Assembly: GCA_014896355.1 (NCBI GenBank)
Contig: JADBKO010000004.1
Coordinates: forward strand, 1 to 64,000
Length of the DNA stretch: 64,000 nt
Direction: 5' to 3'
Origin: Bacillota bacterium
GTDB lineage: Bacteria > Bacillota > UBA5301 > Bu52
Part shown: piece by piece, positions 1-9,212 of the stretch
Layout: each line of letters starts with the position of its first letter
How positions within the stretch are numbered: position 1 is the stretch's first letter
Made by a program: the position numbers and the translations under genes
The notes under the pieces: generated by a model
Seen by the model: only the letters and a program-made list of their open reading frames with translations
Databases searched by the model: none
Told to the model about the DNA's origin: nothing

Positions 1-1
1 G

Positions 2-634
2 GCTCTGGGCCTGGACGCCCTGGCCTTCGACGGCAGCCTGTCCTCCGGTCAGAAGGAGTGGCTGCGACATCTTTTCCGCCAAAGGTTCCAGGTGCTGGTC
101 AGCACCGAGGCAGGCGGCGAAGGGCTGAATTTCCAGTTTTGCCACATTGTGGTCAATTTCGATCTGCCCTGGAACCCCATGCGGCTGGAACAGCGCATCG
201 GCCGGGTGCACCGCCTGGGGCAGGAACACGATGTCTTCGTCTACCATCTGGTGACGGCCCACACCGTCGAATCCCACGTGCTGCATTTGCTGCACGAGAA
301 ACTGGCCATGTTCGACCATGTGATTGGCGCCGGCGAGGACCACATCCTGGCTGCCATGGACGGCCTCAGACCGGTGCCGCCGGAACCGGCTGGCCACTCT
401 CCCGGGCATTGCCGGCGCCCGCGCCTGCCGGATGCCAGCAGACAAGAGAAACCTGCCTCCCGCGGCCGCCGTAGCCCGGAGGATCCGGGCTGGAAATTGG
501 AAACCCTCATTCTGGACGCAGTGGCCAACTCCAGCGACGAAGCCGAGCTGCACCGCCGCCTGGAGAATCTTGCCGCCCGGTTGGCCGCAGCCCGCAGACC
601 CGGCAGCCGGGCTTGGTGGGACGTGTTGGATTGA
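2..634 (+). CDS. SNF2/RapA-type helicase, C-terminal fragment (YqhH-like)
   Basis: Only the last ~210 residues are in the window; the 5' part lies upstream. The reading frame is open from base 2. It carries the second RecA-like lobe of an SNF2 helicase: 'STEAGGEGLNFQ' (motif V) and 'EQRIGRVHRLGQ' (motif VI with its arginine fingers). Such proteins are ATP-driven DNA translocases. The next gene encodes a YqhG-like protein, the same order as yqhH-yqhG in Bacillus subtilis, which supports a YqhH assignment. The last ~80 residues are Arg/Pro-rich and then helical. The stop overlaps the probable start of the next gene, implying co-transcription. The cellular role is unknown. Confidence 0.85.
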   Translation, partial: ALGLDALAFDGSLSSGQKEWLRHLFRQRFQVLVSTEAGGEGLNFQFCHIVVNFDLPWNPMRLEQRIGRVHRLGQEHDVFVYHLVTAHTVESHVLHLLHEKLAMFDHVIGAGEDHILAAMDGLRPVPPEPAGHSPGHCRRPRLPDASRQEKPASRGRRSPEDPGWKLETLILDAVANSSDEAELHRRLENLAARLAAARRPGSRAWWDVLD

Positions 635-1656
635 AAAACCCGAGCCCCGGCTGGGAGCATGAGGAACTGCGCTCTTTTGTTCAACGCTTTTATGGCCTGG
701 CTGGCGCCCAGGTGCAGGCTGCCGGGCCTTTTCTCTTCGTGCACCTGCCCGAGGACGTGGCGCGAGTGCTCGCCGGCCCCTGGGCAAGGGAAGAGACGCT
801 GTGCCTCTCTTTTCCCGCGGAGCCTTCCGGTGCCAGAGAGCAGGCGGCGCCACCGGACAGCTTTCCGCCGGATGAAGTCGCCGGCGCAGGGGCGCAGAGG
901 GCTTCCGGGGAGCCGGAGCCCGTAACCCTTGGCAGCCAGCGGCTGAACCAGATCGTCACCTACGTCCGCAGCCGGGGAAGAGCCTTCGCCGGGACCTTGC
1001 ACTTGCAGCTGGCCGGCCGCCAGCCCGCAGGCCCCTCCTGGGCCCATTGGGCCTGCCGCCGGCGCTGGGAACCTCTGCTGGCCCTGCAGATCCGGGTTCA
1101 GCGGCCCGGCACCAACCTGCAGGATGAGCTTTTTTCCTGGGGAGTGAACCTGGCCCGGGGAACCCTCTACGGACCCAACCTCCTGCCGTTCGCGCCCGGG
1201 CAACCGGCGCTCTTAAGCTGGGACGAGTTGCAGGAGGGCCGCCCTCCGGCAGGCGAAGAATGCCGGCAAGCCAGGCTGCGGAGCAGCGACGCCGCAGCCG
1301 CAGCCCTTCTTGGGTGCATCGCCCATGTGGCCCGGGAAGACGCCAGCTGGGCCCTGGAGGCCCAGCAGCGCCTGAAGGCGGAACTGGAGGCATTGGAGAG
1401 ATACTATCAGCATCTGAGTGAAGAAGGCCAGGACGAGGAGCAGAAGTATTTGAGGGGACGCTACCTGCGGACCCAGGAAGAGCTGGACCGCTGGAGGCCG
1501 AGAATACGCCTGTGGCCCACTTCAGCCGCCTGGCTCTGGACGCCGGTCTACGTTTCCAGCTTTGTACCTGTGCTGAGCAGGCGGCAAAGCCACGAAATCG
1601 GCCACGACCCGTTGGAAGCCCGCCAGGCGGAGCGCAGCCACACTACCGCCCGCTGA
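631..1656 (+). CDS. yqhG: YqhG-like protein of unknown function
   Basis: About 341 residues if it starts at the TTG whose bases overlap the TGA of the helicase gene (TTGA); an upstream in-frame TTG at 613 is also possible. The N-terminus ('EELRSFVQRFYGLAGAQV') and the position after an SNF2 helicase match the YqhG family. The middle holds a beta-rich region and the C-terminal third a charged helical segment ('RLKAELEALERYYQHLSEE') likely to form a coiled coil. It is longer than Bacillus YqhG (~260 aa) and ends in a poorly conserved tail. No catalytic motif is visible. It probably works with the adjacent helicase (inference). Its 3' end overlaps the convergent MerR-like gene by 14 bp. Confidence 0.7.
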   Translation: MKNPSPGWEHEELRSFVQRFYGLAGAQVQAAGPFLFVHLPEDVARVLAGPWAREETLCLSFPAEPSGAREQAAPPDSFPPDEVAGAGAQRASGEPEPVTLGSQRLNQIVTYVRSRGRAFAGTLHLQLAGRQPAGPSWAHWACRRRWEPLLALQIRVQRPGTNLQDELFSWGVNLARGTLYGPNLLPFAPGQPALLSWDELQEGRPPAGEECRQARLRSSDAAAAALLGCIAHVAREDASWALEAQQRLKAELEALERYYQHLSEEGQDEEQKYLRGRYLRTQEELDRWRPRIRLWPTSAAWLWTPVYVSSFVPVLSRRQSHEIGHDPLEARQAERSHTTAR

Positions 1657-2053
1657 CCGCCTGATCCCAGCGAGGCCGTGCAGACACGTACGCGGCGGTC
1701 GCCCCCTGATCCTGGGCACCCAGGCCGCCGCGCCGCAGAACACGGGACAGTTCCGAGCGCAGCCGCCGGTTTTCCTCTTCCAGGTCTTGCACCCGCGCCG
1801 CCCAGTATTCGGAATCGAACGCATGCTGCCGGAAGTCGGCCCGGATTTCGCCCAGGGCGCGGCGCCGGTCACGCTGCCGCTTGATCTCCCACAGCTTCGC
1901 CACGTCCACCGGATCGAAAACCCGGAACCCGTTCTCCGCCGCCCGCCCTGCGGCCGGGGAAAGAAATTCCTTGAACTGCTCAGTCCAGTGCCGGATGGTG
2001 CTGGGGGAAACCCCAAAATCCCTGGCCAGATCTCCCGTGGTCTTGTAGTGCAT
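1643..2053 (-). CDS. MerR-family HTH regulator, short
   Basis: Starts at ATG 2053, preceded by a good Shine-Dalgarno (GGGAGG, about 7 nt away); the longer ORF to 2143 lacks one. The N-terminal ~70 residues form a MerR-type winged helix ('TTGDLARDFGVSPSTIRHW', then 'GFRVFDPVDVAKLWEIKR'). A dimerisation coiled coil follows ('RVQDLEEENRRLRSELSRVL'). There is no effector-binding domain and no cysteine cluster, so a metal or redox sensor is unlikely. It is related to small RacA/MerR-like DNA-binding proteins. A perfect 11-bp palindrome lies about 200 bp upstream beside a -10 element, a possible autoregulatory site. Target genes are unknown. Confidence 0.75.
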   Translation of the reverse strand: MHYKTTGDLARDFGVSPSTIRHWTEQFKEFLSPAAGRAAENGFRVFDPVDVAKLWEIKRQRDRRRALGEIRADFRQHAFDSEYWAARVQDLEEENRRLRSELSRVLRRGGLGAQDQGATAAYVSARPRWDQAVSGR

Positions 2054-2247
2054 GGAATCCGCCTCCCACCGCTGCAATGCCGGGGAAACCCTGGATAGGT
2101 TGTGTATTTCTATGGCCTTCATCCATGAGCTCCGGAGACCCACGCAGACGGAGCCTGGCGCCCGGGCCGCCTTCCGCCCTGCACTCCTGTGGCCTCCGCA
2201 CTCCCGGCAACTACAGTATTCTCATTGAATTGCCTGGGATTTACCCA

Positions 2248-2265
2248 AGAACTGTTCTCATTATA
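2248..2265 (-). promoter_or_regulatory. Candidate -10 element with adjacent palindrome upstream of the MerR gene
   Basis: On the minus strand TATAAT (2265-2260) is followed directly by the perfect palindrome AGAACTGTTCT (2258-2248), the position expected of a repressor operator at the transcription start. The -35 region is poor. The site lies between the helicase stop (2294) and the regulator start (2053), so it probably controls the regulator. Confidence 0.4.
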
Positions 2266-2293
2266 CAGCCCCGGGCCAGATCCGTCCAGTCGG

Positions 2294-5116
2294 TCACAAC
2301 ACCGGTTGGGAATCCGGCACCGGGCTGCGCCGGTTTTCCCCTGCCAAGATCTCGGCCAGCTGGCGGCGCAACTGCGCCACCACCGGTTCGGGCAGGGGCC
2401 GGAACTCCGGCATGTTGCGCAGGCTCCCGCCGCTTTCCCCGGCGGCAGGCGGCGCGCCGGTCCCCACCTGATGGCCCGGTCCGGGTTCTCTGGCTCCCCC
2501 TTCCCCCCGGCCCGGGGACCAGGCCGGGAAATTCCCCGTGGCCGCAGCGATCCCGGGGCCGGCCGGCATCTGCCCAGGCCGGGCCGCCGCAGCGGCGGCC
2601 GTGTCAACGGCTGTCCCCGGCTCAGGCAGGGAGATCCTGCCCAGCAGGGCCAAGAGCAGCAGACGAGCCGCTTCTTTATCGGGGATTTGCTCCCGGGCGC
2701 TCACATCCGGGTCGCCCATAGCCGCCGGCGGCACCGGAGCGCCTACACAGCTGGGGCAGCCGTCCCGGCAGCTGCAGCCCTCAATGAGCTCCAGGGCTCC
2801 CTGCAGGACATCCGTCAGCTTCCCCCAAACCCTCTGGGCAAACCCTGCGCCGCCCGGAAAGCGGTCGAACACGAACACCGCCATGGCTCCCTGGGGAGCC
2901 ATCTGCACGGCGGTGCTCACATCCAGGGGGTCGCACATGGCAAAAAGGGGCACCACGCCGGTGATGGCATTGGCCAATCCCACCATCCCCTGCAGCGGGT
3001 CCCTTCCGCGGATCTGCACCGCAGCCGCCACCAGCGCCGACGGCGTCAGCCAGAATCCCGTGGTGCCCAAAAGAAGCGGCGGCAGGGAGAGCCTTCCGAA
3101 GCCCAAGCTCTCATTGCTGTAAAAGCGGATCTTTTTGAACATATACGTCAGGTAGCGCACTTCCAGCTGGCCGAAACGGGCTACCCAGGTCCATTCCGGC
3201 GCCGCCACGCCGGGCGCTCCCTGCAGCGGCGCGCCCTCAGCGGCAAAACTTCCGCTGCCGTACCGCATCTCTTCCTCCTGAACCACCTGCACCTGGCGGT
3301 CTGTAACAGCCTGGGTGTAGTAGTCCAAATCCGCCGCATGCACGTAGGCGGTTTTCTCCGCCAGATCCAGCTTCTCCACTAGGTAGGTCTGGCCGTTGTG
3401 GAGATAAACGGCTTCCGGGTGCACCAACATGAAAGCCGTCCACTCATCCACCGTGCCGATGACGCGGCTGCCTGCCACGGCGGGCCCGGCGGCAGGCTCC
3501 GGCCGCACCCGGCGCCTGCCGCCGGATTCCATGACCCCCACCTCACCGGCGGCGATGCCGGTCCGGCCCGGAACCTCCAGGATCGTGTAGGTGCCTGCCG
3601 CGGCTTGGCGCAAATTGACGCTGTCCGCGGGGAATCCTCCGCCGTGGAAGTACAGCCGTGATCCTCTCTCGGCCAACTGCCCGTTCTCCAGCAACAGCTC
3701 CGCCACGGCCGGAGCGTAGACCCCAAGGCCAGAGAGCTCCTCCCGGGCCAGGGGGATCTCCAGTGCCGCCGCCCGCAGCTGGGGCAGCAGAAGATGGGCA
3801 TTTCCCGGATCGATGACGGCAGCCTCCGGGCTGCGCCCGAACAAATAGTCCGGGTGCTGCATCAGATACTGGTCCGTAGGCGATGAATGGGCGATCAGAA
3901 CCGCCAGACTGGCGTTGCGGCTGCGACCGGCGCGGCCAGCTTGCTGCCAGGTGCTGGCGATGCTGCCGGGAAAGCCCACCAGAATGGCGGCATCCAGCCC
4001 TCCCACGTCGATCCCTAGCTCCAGGGCGTTGGTGGTGGTGACGCCCAGAAGCTCTCCCGAAAACAACCGGCGCTCGATTTCCCGGCGTTCCTCCGGCAGG
4101 TAGCCGCCCCGGTAGGAATGCACCGCATTGCGCAGGCCGGCGCCGTCCTTCGCCAGGTCCTCCTGGACATAGCGGTACAGCACTTCCGCCACGGTCCGGG
4201 TGCGCACGAAGGTGATGGTCCCGAGGCCCCGGCGCACCAGCGAGGCCATGAGGGTCCGGGCCTCCATGTTGGCACTGCGCCGCTCGCCTCCCGGGCCCAC
4301 CCGGGGAGGATTCCACAACACGAAAACCTTGCGCCCCCGGGGGGAGCCGTCACCATCGATCAGCGCCAAGTCCTGACCCGTCAGTTGGCGTGCCAACTCC
4401 AACGGATTGCCGATGGTGGCGGAGGTGGTGAAAAACTGCGGCCGGACACCGTAGTGGGCGGCAATGCGCCGCAGACGCCACAGAACCAGCGCCACATTGG
4501 CGCCAAAAATCCCCCGGTAGACGTGGATCTCATCCACCACCACGAAGCGCAGGTGCGAGAAGAAACGCACCCAAGTGGGGTGGCGGGGCAGGATACCGCT
4601 GGAGAGCATGTCCGGGTTGGTCAGGATGAGCCTCCCCTCCTGGCGCAGGCGCCGCCGGGCCTGAGGCGGGGTGTCCCCGTCATAGGTGCCCATGGGTATG
4701 GCCAGGCCGGCGGCACGCACCAGCTGCTCCAGAGAGCGCAGCTGGTCCTGGGCCAGTGCCTTCGTGGGGAAAAGGTACAGCGCCGTGGCAAGAGGATCTG
4801 CGGCTAGGGTTTCCAATACGGGCAGATGATAGCAAAGGCTCTTGCCGCTGGCGGTACCCGTCACGACGACCCAGCCCCGGCCTTCCCTGGCAAGCTCCAA
4901 AGCCTGGGTCTGATGGGAATACAGGGCCTCGATGCCGCCAGAAGCCAGGGCCTGCTGCAAAACCGGCGGCAAAGGCTTGTCCAGCGGCACATAGCGGGCT
5001 GCCCGGGCGGGGATCTCCTCCACGTGCACGATCTGGCCGTGGTAAGACGGCTGCGCCTGCCAAAAGGCCAGCAGCTCCTCGGGGCTGAAGGACGCCTTCC
5101 TACCGCCTTCGCTCAT
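2294..5116 (-). CDS. mrfA: MrfA-like superfamily 2 DNA repair helicase with DUF1998
   Basis: 940 residues, starting at the ATG that overlaps the rpe stop (ATGA). The ORF-track extension to 6079 is only open frame through rpe. Motifs: Q-like region 'YSHQTQALELA' (~66), Walker A 'TGTASGKS' (~86), DEIH box (~195), 'TTSATIGNP' and the second lobe 'ELGIDVGGLDAAILVGFPG...QQAGRAGR'. A four-cysteine cluster 'CSCRDGCPSC' near residue 790 is the zinc site of the DUF1998/MrfA domain. B. subtilis MrfA (YprA, ~750 aa) unwinds DNA in mitomycin lesion repair with the nuclease MrfB; no mrfB is adjacent. This copy has an extra ~146-residue low-complexity Pro/Gly/Ala tail ending in a short helix. Substrate assignment is by family only. 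Confidence 0.85.
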   Translation of the reverse strand: MSEGGRKASFSPEELLAFWQAQPSYHGQIVHVEEIPARAARYVPLDKPLPPVLQQALASGGIEALYSHQTQALELAREGRGWVVVTGTASGKSLCYHLPVLETLAADPLATALYLFPTKALAQDQLRSLEQLVRAAGLAIPMGTYDGDTPPQARRRLRQEGRLILTNPDMLSSGILPRHPTWVRFFSHLRFVVVDEIHVYRGIFGANVALVLWRLRRIAAHYGVRPQFFTTSATIGNPLELARQLTGQDLALIDGDGSPRGRKVFVLWNPPRVGPGGERRSANMEARTLMASLVRRGLGTITFVRTRTVAEVLYRYVQEDLAKDGAGLRNAVHSYRGGYLPEERREIERRLFSGELLGVTTTNALELGIDVGGLDAAILVGFPGSIASTWQQAGRAGRSRNASLAVLIAHSSPTDQYLMQHPDYLFGRSPEAAVIDPGNAHLLLPQLRAAALEIPLAREELSGLGVYAPAVAELLLENGQLAERGSRLYFHGGGFPADSVNLRQAAAGTYTILEVPGRTGIAAGEVGVMESGGRRRVRPEPAAGPAVAGSRVIGTVDEWTAFMLVHPEAVYLHNGQTYLVEKLDLAEKTAYVHAADLDYYTQAVTDRQVQVVQEEEMRYGSGSFAAEGAPLQGAPGVAAPEWTWVARFGQLEVRYLTYMFKKIRFYSNESLGFGRLSLPPLLLGTTGFWLTPSALVAAAVQIRGRDPLQGMVGLANAITGVVPLFAMCDPLDVSTAVQMAPQGAMAVFVFDRFPGGAGFAQRVWGKLTDVLQGALELIEGCSCRDGCPSCVGAPVPPAAMGDPDVSAREQIPDKEAARLLLLALLGRISLPEPGTAVDTAAAAAARPGQMPAGPGIAAATGNFPAWSPGRGEGGAREPGPGHQVGTGAPPAAGESGGSLRNMPEFRPLPEPVVAQLRRQLAEILAGENRRSPVPDSQPVL

Positions 5117-5811
5117 CGCCGGCCCATCCCCATCCCGCGTTCCGCCGCCTGGCGCAAGGCGGCCGCAGCCTGCGCAGCCTGGGGCTGGCCGAAGATGGCG
5201 GTTCCTGCCACCAAAATCCGCGCCCCGGCGGCAGTCGCGGATCCCACGGTATCCGGGGCGATGCCGCCGTCCACCTCGATCAGGGTCTGCAATCCGCGGC
5301 GGGCGATCTCCCGGCGGGCCCGGGCGATCTTGTCCAGCATGGCGGGAATGAACGCCTGGCCCCCGAAGCCGGGTTCCACGGTCATGATCAACAGCACATC
5401 CAACAGGGGCCAGACCTCCTCCAGCACTGCCAGGGGCGTGCCGGGATTCAAAGCCACCCCTGCCTGGCAGCCATGTTCCCTCACCTGCTGCAGCAGCTGA
5501 TAGAGATGAACCGTGCTCTCGGCATGGACCAGGATGCGGAACACACCGGCCTGGGCAAAGGCAGGCAGGAACTTCTCGGGTTCCCACACCATGAGGTGAG
5601 CTTCCACCGGCAGGGCGCTGACCCTGCGCACAGCTGCCACCATCATGGGCCCCATGGTGATATTGGGGACGAAGTGCCCGTCCATGACATCCAGATGCCA
5701 AAAGTCGGCCACTGCCGGAGACGCAGACTCCACAGGGCGCAGGCAACCCGCCAGATTGCCAAAATCCGCTGCCAGAAGCGAAGGCGCCACCTGAACGCCC
5801 TTCTGATTCAC
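5113..5811 (-). CDS. rpe: Ribulose-phosphate 3-epimerase
   Basis: TIM-barrel enzyme of the pentose phosphate pathway, converting ribulose 5-phosphate to xylulose 5-phosphate. Signatures seen: 'APSLLAADFGNL' (substrate/metal), 'HLDVMDGHFVPN' (catalytic Asp and metal His), 'EAHLMV', 'TVEPGFGGQAF' and 'EVDGGI' (second catalytic Asp). About 232 aa, normal length. A GTG at 5811 gives a 4-bp GTGA overlap with rsgA; an adjacent GTG at 5814 is equivalent. The rsgA-rpe pair is a conserved tail of the def-to-prkC block in Bacillota, so it is probably in the same transcript. Confidence 0.95.
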   Translation of the reverse strand: MNQKGVQVAPSLLAADFGNLAGCLRPVESASPAVADFWHLDVMDGHFVPNITMGPMMVAAVRRVSALPVEAHLMVWEPEKFLPAFAQAGVFRILVHAESTVHLYQLLQQVREHGCQAGVALNPGTPLAVLEEVWPLLDVLLIMTVEPGFGGQAFIPAMLDKIARARREIARRGLQTLIEVDGGIAPDTVGSATAAGARILVAGTAIFGQPQAAQAAAALRQAAERGMGMGRR

Positions 5812-6818
5812 CACAGCGCTTGAGCCTCCACTTCCTCCAGGATCCGCAAATAGCTGTCATACCGGGCAGGGAGGATCTTGCCGGCGTCCACTGCCGCCCG
5901 TACGGCGCACCCAGGTTCCCGTCGATGCAGACAGCCCGAGAAACGGCACTGCCCCAGCAGGACGCGCATCTCGGGAAAGAGTTGCGCCAGCCGCGCAGGC
6001 TCCACCGCCACCGGCAGCGGGGTGCTGAAGCCCGGGGTATCCGCCACCCATCCGCCTCCCAAAGGAAGCAGCTGAGCATAGCGGGTCGTATGCCTGCCCC
6101 GCCCCGTCTTGGCGCTGACTTCCCCGCTGGCCAGATCCAAACCCGGGAAGAACCTTTTCAGCAGTGCAGATTTGCCGACCCCCGAGGGCCCGGCGAAGGC
6201 GGAAATGCCGCCGGACAACAAAGCAGCCAGTTCCGAGAGGCCTTGGCCCGTGCATGCGCTGGTGGCCACCACAGGATAGCCTGCAGCGCGGTAGGCCTGC
6301 ACCCACCGCTGGCACTGGTCCTCGGAGACCAAGTCCGCCTTGTTGAACACCACGATGGGCCGGATACCGCTCTTCTCCACCGTAACGAGGAAGCGGTCCA
6401 CCAGCAGCGGGGATGGATCCGGCGAAACCAGCGCGAAGACCACAACCAGGGTCTCGACATTGGCCAGCAAAGGCCGCAGCAGGAGAGACCGCCGCTGTTC
6501 CACCGCCACAATAACGCCGGTTCGGGCGCCCAAGGGCTCCACCTGAACCCAGTCTCCCACCACCACTGGCGGAATGGAAGGAGGCTCCCGCAGCCAGCGG
6601 CGTTGCCACGGCCGCAGCCGCTCTGTCCCGGCCTCTTTCTGATTGCACTGCTTTAGCCTCCCCCGCACGCGGCACTCCAGCGGCGGGTCGTCGCAGCTTG
6701 CCGAACTGTGGTCTCCCCCGGTGGGACGGACGTAATAGAAGCTACTGTAGGCCCGCACCACCAGGCCCCTGACCATCTTGGCGTTTTGATCGGTGCTTTC
6801 CGGATTCGCTTCGGCCAT
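5808..6818 (-). CDS. rsgA: Ribosome small-subunit biogenesis GTPase RsgA
   Basis: Circularly permuted GTPase that helps mature the 30S subunit. N-terminal OB-fold ('GLVVRAYSSFYYVR'), then G4 'NKADLV', G1 'GPSGVGKSALLKRF' and G3 'DTPGFS' in the permuted order typical of the family, and a C-terminal zinc knuckle ('CRFSGCLHRREPGC'). The OB-fold carries an insertion after 'RPTGGDHSSASCDD'. 336 aa, a little longer than usual (~300). The ATG at 6818 has a weak ribosome-binding site, and a start at MVRGLVV 14 residues later is possible. It overlaps rpe and follows pknB, the conserved order prpC-prkC-rsgA-rpe. Confidence 0.95.
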   Translation of the reverse strand: MAEANPESTDQNAKMVRGLVVRAYSSFYYVRPTGGDHSSASCDDPPLECRVRGRLKQCNQKEAGTERLRPWQRRWLREPPSIPPVVVGDWVQVEPLGARTGVIVAVEQRRSLLLRPLLANVETLVVVFALVSPDPSPLLVDRFLVTVEKSGIRPIVVFNKADLVSEDQCQRWVQAYRAAGYPVVATSACTGQGLSELAALLSGGISAFAGPSGVGKSALLKRFFPGLDLASGEVSAKTGRGRHTTRYAQLLPLGGGWVADTPGFSTPLPVAVEPARLAQLFPEMRVLLGQCRFSGCLHRREPGCAVRAAVDAGKILPARYDSYLRILEEVEAQALW

Positions 6819-6885
6819 AAAACGTCAACGCATGGCAGTGCAGCCAGGCCAGACCAGCCTTCTGCACGCCCCGGCAGTCCTCCCG

Positions 6886-9072
6886 TCAGAAATTGAATTC
6901 TTTGACCATGTTCCCATCGATATAGACCTGAACGTTGGCAGCCTTGCCGTACACCTGGACCGCTTGCTCAATGACATCGCCAGGGCGGTGCGTAGCGTTA
7001 TACACCTGCCGGGCAGGCCGTTGATCCACCACGACAATCTGGACCTGTTGCTGGTCCGGCCCCGGCGGTACCGTGATGGTCACATTGATGGTTCGGGCGA
7101 CGGGGCCGTTGTTGGCGGTACCGCTGCCCGGTGCCGCGTACCCTGACGAAGCCAGATACCCTGGGCTGCCCGGCGCCTTGCTGATGACCAGATTCACGGT
7201 CCCCCCCAGCGGCACAGTGGCGCCGGGCTCGGGGTCCTGGTCCAGGACGGTGCCTGCCGGCAAATCCCCGCTCTCCCGCTCCACCACCTGGCCCACTTGT
7301 AGACCCATCTGCACCAGCTGGCCGGTGACATCCGCATACGCCCTTCCCCGCAGATTGGGCATCACCTGGCCCTGCGGTGCGGGGCCCCGGGAAATCACCA
7401 GATTGACGGCACTGCCCCGCTCCACCCGGGCATTGGCGGGCGGATCCTGGGAGATGACCTGCCCTGCCGGGACTTGGTCGGAGTACTCCTCCACCCGCCC
7501 GCCCAACGCCAGAGAGGCGCCGTTCAAGGCCACTTGAACGTCACGCAGGGTCTGTCCGCTCAAATCCGGAACCGTGACCAAATCGGGACCCAGACTGACC
7601 ATGACAGAAACGGTACGGTTCACCTTGACCAGTCTGCCGGCCACGGGCACCTGAGAGACCACGTGGTCCACGGGCACGCTGTTGGAGTGGATGCGGCGCT
7701 CCACAGCCATCTGCAACTGGCTGGACTTGAGGCGCTCCTCCGCCTGCAGGACGCTCATGCCCGTCACGTCCGGCACCCGGGTTTCCCCCACGGAAAGCCA
7801 GGCCGGCAACCACTGCACCAGAAACCAGATGCTGAGCCCGGTCACCAGCACAAATCCCAGGACCGCCAGGGCGATGTTTCTCCGCCGCACCCTGGCTGCT
7901 CGGCCTCCCGGCGACGTTCCTCCCTTGGCCAGGATCGTTCCCTCCTCGCTGCGCCCATCTTGCAACGCCCGGGACAGATCCCCGGCGGGACGCGCATCCG
8001 CACCTTCCTCCGCTCTGCCCGGGGAGCCGGCATTTCGCACCGGCGGATACCCTGAGGTGGCGGCGGCCGCTGCTGGCGAAGGGCCTGGGACTCTACCGGC
8101 CCCCGGAAGCGCAGCCCTGGCGTTTGGGCTGCGGGCTATTCCCCCTGCTTCCGCCGGGTCGAAACCTGCGCCGCCCAAAGGACCGGACGTAGCGCCGACC
8201 GGCCTGCTGCTGCGCCCCAAAGCCAGCCGCTGCCCCTCCCACGCCCAGGCCTCACCGCTGCGCGCCACGGCATCCAGGTCTGCGGCCATTTCCCAGGCCG
8301 TATGGTAGCGGCGTTCCTTGTCCTTGGCCAAGGCCCGGAGAACCACCCGCTCCAGCTGGGGGGGAATGTCCGGATTATACCGGGATGGCGGCCGTGGCGC
8401 TTCGTGCACATGTTTTAACGCCACAGCCACCGCCGTATCCCCTACGAAAGGCACCCGCCCGGTGAGCATCTCGTAGAGCACAACACCCACGGCGTACAGG
8501 TCGGATTGGGGACAGCTGGGCCTGCCCGTGGCCTGCTCCGGTGAAAAATACTGGACCGAGCCCATGACCGTGCCGTTGTCGGTGAGGGTGGCAGCGGTGC
8601 CGGCATGGGCGATGCCGAAATCCGTCACCTTCGCCCTGCCGTCCGGTGTGATCAGGATATTGTGGGGTTTGATGTCCCGGTGGATCACCCCGTGCTCGTG
8701 GGCATGGGCCAGCGCCTCGCACACCTGCCTGCCGATGCGCGCCACCCGCAGAGGAGACAAAGGTGCCTCCCGGCGGATGATGTTCTTCAGGGTTTCGCCG
8801 GGAACGTACTCCATGACGATGAAATGAATGCTGCCCTCGCGGCCCACGTCGTAGACGTTGACGATGTTGGGGTGGGATAGACTGGCCGCAGCCAGGGCCT
8901 CCCGCCGGAACCGCTCCACGAATTCACTGTCGCCGGCAAACTGCTCCCGCAGCACCTTCACAGCCACCGTACGGTGCAGGACCTGATCGCGGGCTTGGTA
9001 AACCACAGCCATACCGCCTTCACCCAGGCGGTTTTCGATCAGATATCGTTTGTGCAGCAGCCTGCCGATCAT
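6886..9072 (-). CDS. pknB: PASTA-domain Ser/Thr protein kinase (PrkC/PknB)
   Basis: Membrane kinase that senses muropeptides or lipid II and signals in growth and spore germination. N-terminal kinase domain: glycine loop 'GEGGMAVVYQA', lysine in 'VAVKVL', catalytic loop 'HRDIKPHN', 'DFGIAH', APE-like 'SPEQA'. A Pro/Gly/Ala-rich linker follows, then one transmembrane helix ('IALAVLGFVLVTGLSIWFLV'), three PASTA repeats (beginning 'RVPDVTGM', 'VTVPDLSGQ' and 'VMPNLRGR') and a C-terminal beta-rich domain seen in Bacillota homologues. ATG 9072 (MIGRLLHKRY) fits the family; an in-frame TTG at 9090 is an alternative. It sits next to the cognate phosphatase prpC. A role in germination is plausible, given the ger genes in the window. 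Confidence 0.95.
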   Translation of the reverse strand: MIGRLLHKRYLIENRLGEGGMAVVYQARDQVLHRTVAVKVLREQFAGDSEFVERFRREALAAASLSHPNIVNVYDVGREGSIHFIVMEYVPGETLKNIIRREAPLSPLRVARIGRQVCEALAHAHEHGVIHRDIKPHNILITPDGRAKVTDFGIAHAGTAATLTDNGTVMGSVQYFSPEQATGRPSCPQSDLYAVGVVLYEMLTGRVPFVGDTAVAVALKHVHEAPRPPSRYNPDIPPQLERVVLRALAKDKERRYHTAWEMAADLDAVARSGEAWAWEGQRLALGRSSRPVGATSGPLGGAGFDPAEAGGIARSPNARAALPGAGRVPGPSPAAAAATSGYPPVRNAGSPGRAEEGADARPAGDLSRALQDGRSEEGTILAKGGTSPGGRAARVRRRNIALAVLGFVLVTGLSIWFLVQWLPAWLSVGETRVPDVTGMSVLQAEERLKSSQLQMAVERRIHSNSVPVDHVVSQVPVAGRLVKVNRTVSVMVSLGPDLVTVPDLSGQTLRDVQVALNGASLALGGRVEEYSDQVPAGQVISQDPPANARVERGSAVNLVISRGPAPQGQVMPNLRGRAYADVTGQLVQMGLQVGQVVERESGDLPAGTVLDQDPEPGATVPLGGTVNLVISKAPGSPGYLASSGYAAPGSGTANNGPVARTINVTITVPPGPDQQQVQIVVVDQRPARQVYNATHRPGDVIEQAVQVYGKAANVQVYIDGNMVKEFNF

Positions 9073-9212
9073 GTGCGCATTCCAAGCCAAGGCGTGCCGC
9101 CACGCTCCTCCACATCCCGTGCCCGAGGCAACCTGGGTTTCGCAAAAACGCAGTCTGCCTGTGACACCGATTCCCGCACCAGCCTCCGCATGCTCCAGGC
9201 CAAGCGGCCTCC

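Noticed and set aside
241-1203. 320-aa minus ORF opposite the helicase and YqhG genes
   Set aside because: Antisense shadow of two recognisable genes in GC-rich DNA; no domain.
2248-2258. LexA/SOS box near the repair helicase
   Set aside because: AGAACTGTTCT does not fit the Bacillota LexA spacing (CGAAC-N4-GTTCG) and lies downstream of the helicase gene.
5117-6079. N-terminal extension of the helicase ORF to 1261 aa
   Set aside because: It runs antisense-free but out of frame through rpe and rsgA; the ATG overlapping the rpe stop and the family N-terminus show the real start at 5116.
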